A stretch of 64,000 nt of DNA, taken from Desulfatibacillum aliphaticivorans DSM 15576 (GTDB lineage: Bacteria; Desulfobacterota; Desulfobacteria; Desulfobacterales; Desulfatibacillaceae). The notes beneath the pieces are model-generated. The model had not been told where the DNA came from. It saw only the letters and a list, made by a program, of their open reading frames with translations, and ran no database searches. How positions within the stretch are numbered: the first letter of the stretch is position 1; every line of letters begins with the position of its first letter. Below, one piece after another: positions 52,870 to 61,993 of this stretch. The translations under genes and the position numbers were made by a program. The stretch is taken from NCBI RefSeq assembly GCF_000429905.1, contig NZ_KE386983.1, forward strand, positions 13,683-77,682. The letters are read 5' to 3'.

Positions 52870-54370
52870 ATCTCTTGCGCCTGAAAACCGCAGCCGCAAC
52901 GATCAGGCCCGCCAGATATAAGATCCAGGGGCCGAAGCGGGTGTACGGCGTTATGTCATCGGAAAGCGAATAATCGCCCCTGACCGTCTGCCTGGCGCCA
53001 AGCTCCGACCTGGCCTGGATGCTTCCGTCCGGGGCGATGAGGGCGCAAAATCCGCTGTTGGAGGCCCGCAGCAGCCAACGCCGGTTTTCAATGGCCCGCA
53101 TGCGGGCGGCGTCCAGGTGCATGTACGGCATGGTGGAGTTGAACCACGAGTCGTTGGAGAGGTTCACCAAAACCTGGGCGCCTTCCCGGACGGAGCTCCG
53201 TACATGGCCTGGGTACAGGATTTCAAAGCAGATGCTTGCGCCCATTTTTCCCATGGGCGTGTCCATGGCGAGCGGCGAGACGCCGGGGACGAATTGGGAG
53301 GGGGCGGTGTAATAGTCGCCCAGCACGTCCTTCCCCATGGGCGTATTTTCAGAATAGGGCAGGAGGATGTGCTTGTCGTAGGCGCTCACCCGGCCCCGGC
53401 CCGAGATGAAAAACGCCGAGTTGAAGGTTCCATGGCCGTCAGGCGCTTTTCGCAAGCCTCCGGAGATCAGCAAGGCGTCCGGGCCGATGGATTGAATCAC
53501 CTCCCGGAAGAAATCGTCGTTCACCATGCCGCTGGAGTTTAAAACCGTCTCCGGCCATACGGCGACAAAAGGGGAGGCGGCGTTCTCAAAACTAGAGAGC
53601 TTTACGTAGGTCCTGACCCTGTTGATAAAGCCCAGGCCGCTCCAGCGCTCCTTTTGCGAAAAAGAGGCCTGAACCAAAGCCGCCTCCACGGCCCTGTCTT
53701 TATTGAAGGTTTCTATTTGAGCCGTTCGCGCCATGCCGTATAGAACCGGCCCTCCCAATGCCAGAACCAAAACCGCTATGGCCGCCTTGTTTTTCGCCAA
53801 CCATAAAGTTAAACTTTGTTCATTCCTTTCAGAAAAATCCATGGCCAGATAGGCGGCCGTCCCATTCACCATGGCCAGCAAAAAGGAGATCCCAACTCCT
53901 CCGCACAGGTCGGCGACCTGGACGTAATACCCGCCTCCCAAAGCGGCGTAACCCAGATCGGCCCAGGGAATCATGATTGGGACTATTTGCTTTAATAACT
54001 CGGTCAGAACCCACAGGGACGGAAAAACCAGACAAAAAAAATAGAGCGACCGTTTTTTTAAGTAACCAAAGACCACGGAGAAGCAACTATATAATAGGCC
54101 GTAAGGCAGAACGGCGAATCCGCAGACAAACAAAACCGCGGTTGTCCACGGTTTTTCAAACTCGTGGATCAAGGCGTAAAACAGCCAATGCGCCGTTCCC
54201 AGCACCAGCCCCGCGCCCAGTACAAAACCCAGGGCCGCCCTTTTCCAAACCGGGGGATTTTTCGCCAATACGCACAAAAAGGGAATTAGGGCCGCAAAGC
54301 CAAGCGGCCAGAGGGAAAAAAAAGGGAATGACAAGGAATAAAGAAATGCTGTAATGATAGGTGCTGCCAT
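52865..54370 (-). CDS. lnt: apolipoprotein N-acyltransferase
   Basis: A 501-residue inner-membrane enzyme: about six helices at the N-terminus, then a periplasmic nitrilase-like domain. The catalytic triad is visible as E in AVWPETVLNS (~272), K in YDKHILLPY (~333) and C in GASICFEIL (~378), close to the family positions. It adds the third acyl chain to lipoproteins in diderm bacteria, fitting the many lipoproteins here. Its ATG is 184 bases from the divergent CoA-ligase gene. Confidence 0.93.
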   Translation of the reverse strand: MAAPIITAFLYSLSFPFFSLWPLGFAALIPFLCVLAKNPPVWKRAALGFVLGAGLVLGTAHWLFYALIHEFEKPWTTAVLFVCGFAVLPYGLLYSCFSVVFGYLKKRSLYFFCLVFPSLWVLTELLKQIVPIMIPWADLGYAALGGGYYVQVADLCGGVGISFLLAMVNGTAAYLAMDFSERNEQSLTLWLAKNKAAIAVLVLALGGPVLYGMARTAQIETFNKDRAVEAALVQASFSQKERWSGLGFINRVRTYVKLSSFENAASPFVAVWPETVLNSSGMVNDDFFREVIQSIGPDALLISGGLRKAPDGHGTFNSAFFISGRGRVSAYDKHILLPYSENTPMGKDVLGDYYTAPSQFVPGVSPLAMDTPMGKMGASICFEILYPGHVRSSVREGAQVLVNLSNDSWFNSTMPYMHLDAARMRAIENRRWLLRASNSGFCALIAPDGSIQARSELGARQTVRGDYSLSDDITPYTRFGPWILYLAGLIVAAAVFRRKRS

Positions 54371-54554
54371 ATCCCCCCCGAATATAGATTAGGCTGGCAT
54401 CATAGCCTTTTTGTTAAATGGCGTCAAAGTCTTATACACACACGGCAATCCCAGGGTATTTTTGGAATATATCTTAATCCTTAACCCTGGTATATGCTTT
54501 GGCTATTTGTGGTATTGGATTTTTGCCAGCAGGGAAGGAGATTGGACGAGCATT

Positions 54555-56990
54555 ATGGAAATCAGAAAAGAGGAACTGCCGGTCGTCTTAAACATTAACT
54601 TCCAGGAAATTGACAGACTCTTTGGACAGGCTTCCCAGGAAGGCCGCAATTACCTGTTTGAATATGAAGCCTACGACCTGATTCGCAACATCGGGGCGGA
54701 AACCCCTCCCAAAACCCATCTGATCGTCAAAGGCGTGGTCCCCTCGGACGAGGAGTTGACGGCCCTGCCCGGAGACAAGGTGGTCCTCAAGATCGTTTCT
54801 CCGTATATATTGCACAAAACGGAAGTGAGCGGCGTTAAAGTGGTGGACAAAGACCCCTCCAAAATCCGCTCCGCGTGGCGGCGCATGCTGTACGAAGTGC
54901 CGGAAAATTATGCGGTCATGATCGAGCGCAACCCCAACCACTGCCCGGACGGATACAAAGGCCTGGAAGGCGACGCCCTGCGCCAGGCGGTCAGCCGGGA
55001 TATCAAGGGCGTATTGATGGTGCAATTCATGCCGCCAGACTCCGAGGCCTTCGGCAACGAGATGATCGTGGGCATTCGCAACACCCGGGAGTTCGGCATG
55101 GTCATCAGCGCCGGCCTGGGCGGCACGGACACCGAGCTTTACGCCGAGCGCTTCCGCAAGGGCCAGGCCATTGTGGCCGCCTCCACGGTCATGACCGGCG
55201 GCATGGCCTTTTTCGAGCTTTTCAAGCAGACCATTTCGTACAAGAAGCTGGCCGGCCTCACCAGGGGCCAGAGGCGCATTGTCACGGACGAGCAGTTGAT
55301 CGAGTGCTTTGCGGCCCTGATTGAACTGGCCAACCGGTACTCCCCCACAAACCCGGACGCTCCCTTTGTCATAGAAGAGCTGGAATACAACCCCTTCGCC
55401 TTCAGCGACTATCTTATGGTGCCCCTGGACGGCCTGGCCAAGTTTTCTTCGCCGGGGGCTCAGCCCGCGGGCAGGCCCATCAGCCAGATTTCCGGCCTGC
55501 TTAAGCCCGAAAGCATCGGCATTGTGGGGGTTTCCACCACCCGGGTGAATTTTGGGCGCATCATCCTGGACAACGTGCTCCTGGCCGGCTTCCCCAAGGA
55601 AAAGGTTTTCATCCTCAGGCCGGGCATGGATTCTTTTGAAGGAGTGGCCTGCATACCGGACCTTTCATCCCTGGAATCCCCCCTGGACCTGCTGGTGGTG
55701 GCCGTGCCCTCCGCCAAGGTTCCCGACGTGGTGGAGGAGGTGCTCACACACAATGCGGCGCGGTCGGTCATTCTCATTCCCGGAGGCATGGGCGAGACGG
55801 AAGAGAGCAAGGACCGGGCCGCCGCCATCATGGACCGCATCGGCCAATCCCGGCGGGACGGAAACGCGGGGCCTGTATTTTTGGGCGCCAACAGCGTGGG
55901 CGTCTTAAGCCACCCCGGCGCCTTTGACACCCTGTTCATCCCCGAGGAAAAGGCGCCCAAGCAAAGAGGCAAGCGGCCCCGCAACGCCGCCTTTATCTCC
56001 CAAAGCGGCGCCTTTATGATGACCCGCCTAAGCTGCCGGCCGGAACTGGACCCTGCCTACTTGATTTCCATCGGCAACCAGAACGACTTGACCATAGGCG
56101 ACGTCATGACCTACCTGACGGAAGATCCGGAAATCCAGGTCATCGGCGTGTACGCGGAAGGCTTCAAGGACCTGGACGGCCTGTCCTTCAGCAAGGCCGT
56201 GCGTAAGGCGGTCCTGGCCGGCAAGGACGTAATTTTTTACAAGGCCGGGCGCACTCCCGAAGGCAAGACAGCCACCTCGGGCCATACCGCCAGCCTGGCT
56301 GGCGATTACATGGTCTGCGAATCCTGCGTGCGTCAGTCCGGCGGCATGGTGGCCCAGAACATCGCCCAGTTTGAAGATCTTTTTCTGCTGGCCCAGCGTT
56401 TGCACTCCAAGCCCGTGGGCGGCAATCGCCTGGCTCTTCTCAGTTCCGCAGGCTTCGAGGCTGTGGCCATGGCCGACAGCCTCCAGTCCGACGATTACCG
56501 CATGAAGCTGGCGGATTTTTCGCCTTCCGCCAAGGAAAGCCTGGACGCTATTTTGGCCGCCAATAAATTGTCGGGCCTGGTGGAAGCCAAGAACCCCTTC
56601 GACGCCACCCCGGCCGGGGACGACGCCCTGCACGTGGCCGCCTTGGAGGTTTTTGATAAAGATCCCAACGTGGACGCCACGGTTCTGAGCATCTGCCCTG
56701 TGTCCCCCGGTCTGGCGACCCTTCCCCTGGACCCGGAAGACCCCCGCAGCTTTTCCGCGCCTAACAGCATCGCCGTGCTGCTGCCCAAGATCGCCGGAAA
56801 CCTGACCAAACCCCTGGTGGCCATAGCCGATGCAGGCCATGACTACGCGGCTTACGTAAAAATTTTTATGGAGCATCAAATCGCGGTCATTCCTTCGGCG
56901 GACCGGGCGGTTTCGGCATTGGGCCTGTACATCCAGAACCGGCTTTACGCTGAAAGCATCCGGGAGAACGTCCTTCTTAAGTCGGAATAA
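54555..56990 (+). CDS. NDP-forming acyl-CoA synthetase, domain-permuted
   Basis: An 811-residue protein that starts with an ATP-grasp part (HLIVKGVVPSDEEL, SGVKVVDKD, VEDQ-like MVQFMPPDSEAFGNEMIVG) and continues with a CoA-binding Rossmann domain (ISGLLKPESIGIVGVSTTRV) and succinyl-CoA-ligase-like part (FISQSGAFMMTRLS, with the putative phospho-His in SGHTASLAGDY). Most bacterial fusions have the CoA-binding half first, so the order is permuted. ADP-forming acyl/acetyl-CoA synthetases interconvert acyl-CoA and acid with ATP. The frame opens at 54411, but MEIRKEELP is the better start. Confidence 0.82.
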   Translation: MEIRKEELPVVLNINFQEIDRLFGQASQEGRNYLFEYEAYDLIRNIGAETPPKTHLIVKGVVPSDEELTALPGDKVVLKIVSPYILHKTEVSGVKVVDKDPSKIRSAWRRMLYEVPENYAVMIERNPNHCPDGYKGLEGDALRQAVSRDIKGVLMVQFMPPDSEAFGNEMIVGIRNTREFGMVISAGLGGTDTELYAERFRKGQAIVAASTVMTGGMAFFELFKQTISYKKLAGLTRGQRRIVTDEQLIECFAALIELANRYSPTNPDAPFVIEELEYNPFAFSDYLMVPLDGLAKFSSPGAQPAGRPISQISGLLKPESIGIVGVSTTRVNFGRIILDNVLLAGFPKEKVFILRPGMDSFEGVACIPDLSSLESPLDLLVVAVPSAKVPDVVEEVLTHNAARSVILIPGGMGETEESKDRAAAIMDRIGQSRRDGNAGPVFLGANSVGVLSHPGAFDTLFIPEEKAPKQRGKRPRNAAFISQSGAFMMTRLSCRPELDPAYLISIGNQNDLTIGDVMTYLTEDPEIQVIGVYAEGFKDLDGLSFSKAVRKAVLAGKDVIFYKAGRTPEGKTATSGHTASLAGDYMVCESCVRQSGGMVAQNIAQFEDLFLLAQRLHSKPVGGNRLALLSSAGFEAVAMADSLQSDDYRMKLADFSPSAKESLDAILAANKLSGLVEAKNPFDATPAGDDALHVAALEVFDKDPNVDATVLSICPVSPGLATLPLDPEDPRSFSAPNSIAVLLPKIAGNLTKPLVAIADAGHDYAAYVKIFMEHQIAVIPSADRAVSALGLYIQNRLYAESIRENVLLKSE

Positions 56991-57019
56991 GTAGTACAAA
57001 TTCCAAACCTGCCGCACAA

Positions 57020-57050
57020 GCCGAAGCGCCTGACAGGCGCTTCGGCGTTT
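57020..57050 (+). terminator. strong Rho-independent terminator
   Basis: GCCGAAGCGCCT pairs with AGGCGCTTCGGC across two or three bases, then GTTTTT. It lies 30 bases after the acyl-CoA synthetase gene. Confidence 0.92.
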
Positions 57051-57321
57051 TTCATGAAACCCTTACAACCGTCCTCATTGCACCTCTTTCTAAGGCATAA
57101 ACCTTGCATATTTTTTTTCCGATCTTCAAAGGAAGCTCCTTTGCCGCATAAAACAACTATGGGTTTTTTTGATGTCTAAAAATAGTACAAAGCAATGACG
57201 GCCGGCGCCGCTCAAAGCAGCCCCTGTCATTTCCGGTCTCATCGGCGGCGCGCATCAACCAGGAACACGGCAAAAGTTCAAGCAGCACAGGCTTCATCAA
57301 TAACCAGCGGTTGAATGATCT

Positions 57322-59550
57322 ATGTTACGAATGCTGAAAATACCTTTTTTACGGAATGTCTTTTTCGCCTCCCTGTTGGCAGCCATTTTGGTCCCATGCG
57401 TCGTTATAGTCTTCATTTACCCCAAATTTCAGGGCGTGCTGATTCAGTTGGTGGAGGACGAAGCGGTTCGTTTTACCAAGCACTGGGCGGGATGGTTCGA
57501 TGATGTGCGCGGGGATCTTGCTCCGGAAATGATAACGGGTGAAATACTTAAAGAAACCAGTATTTTGCAAAAAGATTTGGGCGCCCGGAAAGTCCGGGTG
57601 TTTTCCAAATGGGGAGACATCATCTACTCGTCCGACCTAAAAGAGGTGGGAGGCCGCAACACCCATGACTATTTTCATGAGATTGTGGCGCAGGGAGACG
57701 CCTACACTAAGCTGGTGAAGAAAAACGAAAAATCCGCGGAGGGCAAGACCGTCTCCGCCCATGTGGCGGAAATCTATGTGCCGATTATGCGCAACGGACA
57801 ATTCTGGGGCGCGCTGGAAACCTATTACGACATCACCAAGGCCCGGGACACTCTGAACAGCCTCATCAGAGGGTCCGCCCTTATATTGATCATAGTGGTT
57901 TTTTGCATGGAGGGCATGATTATCCTTTTATTGCTAAGGGCCGGTCGGATGGTTACCTCCCTAACGGATACAGAGAAGAAACTCCGCTATGAAAAGGAGT
58001 TCAGCGAGGCGGTTTTTAACAGCATATCCGATCCCATCGCCGTGGTGGACCCGTTGACTTACGAAGTCATCAACGCCAATGAAGCCGCCTATCAGCAGTT
58101 CGGCGAATTCCTGGGGCCCTCCCGCGCCGCAAAATGCTTCGAGTTTACGCACAACAGCAGCAAACCTTGCTCCGGCGCCAATCACACATGCCCCATGGTT
58201 CGAACCTACCAGACCGGCCTGCCTGCTTACGACGAACACATTCATTATAAGCCCAACGGGGATATCAGCTATGAAGACGTGTTCACCTATCCCATCAAAA
58301 ACGAAGCGGGCGAGGTGGAGCGAATCGTCCATATTTCAAGGGAAAACCGGGAACGCAAGGCGGCGCGAGAAGAAAAAATGCGTCTGGAAGCGCAGTTGGA
58401 CCGGTCCCGGAAAATGGAGGCCATCGGCCTTCTGGCCGGGGGCGTGGCCCATGACCTGAATAACGTCCTGTCAGGAATAGTCAGCTATCCGGATCTGCTT
58501 ATGCTCGACTGCCCTGAAGAAGACAAAACCATGCGGGACTCATTGGCAATCATACGGGACTCCGGCCTGAGAGCCTCGGCCATTGTCATGGACCTCCTAA
58601 CCCTGGCTCGCCGCGGCGTGATGGAAATGGAGGCGCTCAACCTCAATGCGGTCATTCAGGATTATCTGAATTCCCCGGAGTACAACAAGCTCCATGCCTA
58701 CCACCCCAGGTTGAAGGTGCGTTTTACTCCCGATCCGGACCTGCACAATATCAAAGGATCGGAAGTGCATTTGCGCAAAAGCGTGATGAATTTGGTCTCC
58801 AATGCGGCGGAATCCATGCCCAACGGAGGGGATGTCCATATCTCCACAATGAATAGCCGGATGGAGGAAAGCGCCGCCAAAGACAAAGGGATTGAACCCG
58901 GCGATTATGCTTTACTAATTGTCGCCGACGACGGAATCGGAATGAACGAGGTGGAACTCACCCGCATTTTCGAGCCGTTTTATACGAAAAAGAAGATGGG
59001 CAGAAGCGGCGCCGGCCTGGGCATGGCCGTGGTGTGGGGGGCGGTTCAGGATCACAAAGGCCATATTGATGTTTCCAGCTCCCCCCAAAAAGGGACCACA
59101 TTTTTTCTCCGATTTCCGGCCACTGAAGATCCCATAGCTGAAGAGCCTGATGACCCGGCATGGGAGGAGTGTCTGGGCAATAACCAAAGCATCCTGGTTG
59201 TAGAGGACGTCCCGCAACAACAGGTTCTTGCGAAAAGAGTTCTGGAAAAGTTGGGATATCAGGTCCGGCTGGCGGAAAGCGGACCCGAAGCCCTGGTTAT
59301 TCTCGACAGTACTCCAATGGACCTGGTCATGGTGGACACGGTTCTGGGAACCGACATGGACGGGCTGGATCTGTTGGAGAAAATCAAAAACATGCTCCCG
59401 CACCAGAAAGCCATCATTACAAGCGGATATTTTGAGGCGGAAGTGATGGAAAAAGCCAGAAATCTCGGGGTCATGCAATACGTGAAAAAGCCCTACACCA
59501 CCAAGAACCTTGGCATGGCCATCCGGATGGAATTTGATAAAAAAGACTGA
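57322..59550 (+). CDS. hybrid sensor histidine kinase with PAS and receiver
   Basis: A 742-residue protein in the order: membrane helix (~14-35), a ~150-residue periplasmic sensor, a second helix (~190-215), a PAS domain (SEAVFNSISDPIAVVDPLTY) containing a Cys/His cluster (CFEFTHNSSKPC, then HTCP), coiled coil, phospho-acceptor His 377 in GGVAHDLNNVLSG, HATPase (NLVSNAAESMPNGG, DDGIGMNE, GLGMAVVWG), and a receiver domain with Asp 672. A redox or metal ligand at the PAS Cys cluster is a guess. No response regulator is adjacent. Confidence 0.9.
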   Translation: MLRMLKIPFLRNVFFASLLAAILVPCVVIVFIYPKFQGVLIQLVEDEAVRFTKHWAGWFDDVRGDLAPEMITGEILKETSILQKDLGARKVRVFSKWGDIIYSSDLKEVGGRNTHDYFHEIVAQGDAYTKLVKKNEKSAEGKTVSAHVAEIYVPIMRNGQFWGALETYYDITKARDTLNSLIRGSALILIIVVFCMEGMIILLLLRAGRMVTSLTDTEKKLRYEKEFSEAVFNSISDPIAVVDPLTYEVINANEAAYQQFGEFLGPSRAAKCFEFTHNSSKPCSGANHTCPMVRTYQTGLPAYDEHIHYKPNGDISYEDVFTYPIKNEAGEVERIVHISRENRERKAAREEKMRLEAQLDRSRKMEAIGLLAGGVAHDLNNVLSGIVSYPDLLMLDCPEEDKTMRDSLAIIRDSGLRASAIVMDLLTLARRGVMEMEALNLNAVIQDYLNSPEYNKLHAYHPRLKVRFTPDPDLHNIKGSEVHLRKSVMNLVSNAAESMPNGGDVHISTMNSRMEESAAKDKGIEPGDYALLIVADDGIGMNEVELTRIFEPFYTKKKMGRSGAGLGMAVVWGAVQDHKGHIDVSSSPQKGTTFFLRFPATEDPIAEEPDDPAWEECLGNNQSILVVEDVPQQQVLAKRVLEKLGYQVRLAESGPEALVILDSTPMDLVMVDTVLGTDMDGLDLLEKIKNMLPHQKAIITSGYFEAEVMEKARNLGVMQYVKKPYTTKNLGMAIRMEFDKKD

Positions 59551-59592
59551 CGCCAATCTTTACACAAGTCAATATACTCATAAGTGAATCCA

Positions 59593-59630
59593 AAAATGAC
59601 GCTGGATCCCCTGTCAAAATCAATCCAGCG
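59593..59630 (-). terminator. possible terminator of lipoprotein gene
   Basis: On the minus strand CGCTGGAT and ATCCAGCG pair over a 15-base loop and are followed by TCATTTTTGG. The stem starts inside the stop codon region of the gene ending at 59620. Confidence 0.5.
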
Positions 59631-60369
59631 CCAGGGCTCGGGTTGCAATTTTTTGGGATATTTTTTTCGCCAGAAATTCCAGGCTGTCTTGCTTGGAGGG
59701 CAACTGGGATAGCTTGCGGCCTGAAAACTCCTGGTATTCCAGGTCCCCGCCGAATTTTTCCTCCAGATCCTCCTGGATGGAATCCTGCTGCAGCACGGAA
59801 TCCGTTTTGACGTCCACAATCTTATAGTCCACCTTGAGGGATGCCTGACGCACAATGAACGGCACGGGCTTCATGACGCTGCGTTTGATCTCCACCGTGG
59901 TTTCCTCGCCGAACAGGCTTTTTTCGGTTTTGTACTGTCCGGTCCCCTCCTGCACGGTGACCATGTCCGACCCCCTCACATCGTGAGAGGAGGACGTCGC
60001 CTGGCCTATGATCAGCAAATCGCCATCAAAACTGTGGGAAAAAATCTTGGTTTCCGCCGTTTCCGCTGTTCTCGCCGTCTCCTCGGCTTCATCCTTCTGG
60101 GGCAGAGCCACAAGAGCGCCGGAGTCCTGCATGAATTTTCCCGTATAGCTGCTGATGACGCCGCCCAATTCCCCTTTGAAAACAGGCTGTTTAAAGGCCT
60201 TGGGCGCCGGCGTTGGCGCCAGGGAGGCTGACGCGGAAACTCCTCCGGCGGCCTGGGGCTCGGCTTCAACGGCCGCGCGCCGTTGGGTGCAGCAGCCCTG
60301 GGTCAGCAATAAGGACGTCAGCAGGGCTCCCAGGATACTATAAAAAATTATATTTTTTCGTTCCGGCAT
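59620..60369 (-). CDS. hypothetical lipoprotein
   Basis: From ATG 60369 (GGAGG 8 bases upstream) it has 249 residues. It begins with a lipoprotein signal (IFYSILGALLTSLLLTQGC, Cys near 28), then an Ala/Pro-rich linker and an alternating beta-rich part (VKTDSVLQQDSIQEDLEEKF, LKVDYKIVDVK). The later part has the look of a curli-assembly CsgG-like or LPP20 domain, but no motif settles it. It follows the RNase Z-like gene by 43 bases and is probably cotranscribed. Confidence 0.65.
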   Translation of the reverse strand: MPERKNIIFYSILGALLTSLLLTQGCCTQRRAAVEAEPQAAGGVSASASLAPTPAPKAFKQPVFKGELGGVISSYTGKFMQDSGALVALPQKDEAEETARTAETAETKIFSHSFDGDLLIIGQATSSSHDVRGSDMVTVQEGTGQYKTEKSLFGEETTVEIKRSVMKPVPFIVRQASLKVDYKIVDVKTDSVLQQDSIQEDLEEKFGGDLEYQEFSGRKLSQLPSKQDSLEFLAKKISQKIATRALALD

Positions 60370-60412
60370 AAGGCGGCCTCCATGTAAGCGAGGATGTTTT
60401 TCCGGCATCGGG

Positions 60413-61420
60413 CTACTCCCCTTGGGTTTCGAAAGCCTGTCGAGCCTGTTCAAGGATCAACTCCGGCTCTTCCTGATATCTGGGCGAAATATGGAAGTTG
60501 ATCATCTGACGGGCCTTGGCCGTTTTCGCCAACTCACCGGCCTGTCCGGCCGTCAGGTGGTTTCTGGCGACGGCATGCTCTGCATCTTCGTCGGCGAACG
60601 ACGCCTCGATAAACAGTTGGTCCGCATTTTCAGCCAGGGCCAGGATTTTTTTCTGATTATCCGCGTGGCCCGCGACATCCGTAATATACGCAATTTTCTG
60701 GCCCGGAGTTATGAGCGTAACGGCCTCAGCCAGTTCCGCCAAGGTGAAGGACTTGTCCTTCCCCTCGGGCACGGGGACGGTGAACGGTTCGGACCAGTCC
60801 TTGGATGCATACAGGGATTGCTTGAACTCTCTCAGCCAGGGCCCCACATCCATGCCCAATTCCTCCAGCCTGGCTTTCAGGATGTTTACATGAAACCTTT
60901 CGTTCAGGGCGAATCCAAGGCAGGGCATGCCGTGATCCAGAATTTTTGCTTCCACGGTAAAGTCCGGCTCCGTTAAAAGAACGCCTCCATGGTTCCGCAC
61001 GACTTCCCTGGGCGTGGGCTTGAACTCCCCCAAGGTTGTAAAATTGCAGGTTTCCAGACGGTCTTCATGGACTTCCGTGACCCGGAATCCAAACTCGCTT
61101 TCGTAATTATCCAGCAGGTTCCAGCTATAACCCTGGAGCTTTCCGGCGGTGTTTGCGATGATTCCTTCGGGGCCGAACATGTGAATGATTTTGTCCCGCC
61201 CCAGGCAAATGCGCAATAGGTGATCAAACCCGATAAAGTGATCCACGTGGGTGTGGCTCACAAAAACATGGGTGATTTTTAGGATGTCTTTGGGGGATAG
61301 AGCGTGCAGGTCGCCCAGGTCAAATAGAATGGCGCGTTTGACAAACGCAAAATGAATAAAAAGGCCGGGATCGTCAAAAGGATCGGGATTGACGAGCCGG
61401 GGGCGAATCGCCGCTCTCAT
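60413..61420 (-). CDS. RNase Z-like metallo-beta-lactamase-fold hydrolase
   Basis: A 335-residue protein with the metal motif SHTHVDHF (H56, H58, D60, H61) and later GHADNQ, HDH-type histidines (ILDHGMPCLGFAL) and a C-terminal NFHISPRY. It resembles RNase Z or the related arylsulfatase-like group, but has a long insert (residues ~180-230) instead of a clear exosite. True tRNA 3'-processing is not certain. ATG 61420 lies five bases after the stop of the small upstream gene. Confidence 0.78.
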   Translation of the reverse strand: MRAAIRPRLVNPDPFDDPGLFIHFAFVKRAILFDLGDLHALSPKDILKITHVFVSHTHVDHFIGFDHLLRICLGRDKIIHMFGPEGIIANTAGKLQGYSWNLLDNYESEFGFRVTEVHEDRLETCNFTTLGEFKPTPREVVRNHGGVLLTEPDFTVEAKILDHGMPCLGFALNERFHVNILKARLEELGMDVGPWLREFKQSLYASKDWSEPFTVPVPEGKDKSFTLAELAEAVTLITPGQKIAYITDVAGHADNQKKILALAENADQLFIEASFADEDAEHAVARNHLTAGQAGELAKTAKARQMINFHISPRYQEEPELILEQARQAFETQGE

Positions 61421-61424
61421 GATT

Positions 61425-61844
61425 TTAGGAAAGATGTTTAATAATTTGCTTGTGGACGCATTTGTAAATGTCCAGGTCTTCCCCGAAAATGTCAACCACG
61501 TCCTTGTGATTGATCAAATCTTCAACCACAAAGGCGGTCATGTAAAGGCTGACAACATGGGGCTGGGCCACCAGCTTGCGGAAAGGGGCGACCTTGAAAT
61601 CCACGTCAAAATCGTCTTCCCGGGTCAGCTTTTCAAGCCTTTTACTGATGGCGGCTTCCACGCCGTTTTTACTGGTTGTCTCCAACAGGCCTGTTTCCAC
61701 TAATTTTTGGGCCAGGGCGTTGGATAAAGTATCCAATACATCAGGTATTTTTTGAATCGCCCTGCGGCGGGCGTATTCCTTGGATGACTCAATTTTGGAA
61801 AGAATCTTGGATTCTCGATTGCTAGGTCTGAATACTTTTCCCAT
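61425..61844 (-). CDS. small conserved helical protein
   Basis: A 139-residue, mostly helical protein with GGAGGAGA before ATG 61844. It contains regular amphipathic helices (IPDVLDTLSNALAQKLVETG, AAISKRLEKLTREDDFDVDF) and no Cys pairs or membrane segment. I do not recognise a family. It is cotranscribed with the RNase Z-like gene on the basis of spacing. Confidence 0.55.
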   Translation of the reverse strand: MGKVFRPSNRESKILSKIESSKEYARRRAIQKIPDVLDTLSNALAQKLVETGLLETTSKNGVEAAISKRLEKLTREDDFDVDFKVAPFRKLVAQPHVVSLYMTAFVVEDLINHKDVVDIFGEDLDIYKCVHKQIIKHLS

Positions 61845-61993
61845 ATCATCTCCTCCGACTCAAAGCCATATACTGCCCTCAAGCTATGATTGCAACAAAA
61901 ACTTGGGGTATGGAGGCTTTTCCGCTCATGTTTTTTTTAGCGAAAAAAAGGCTCTCAGCCCGACCCTTCTTCTTGTCAGTCCCGCATAAAAAA

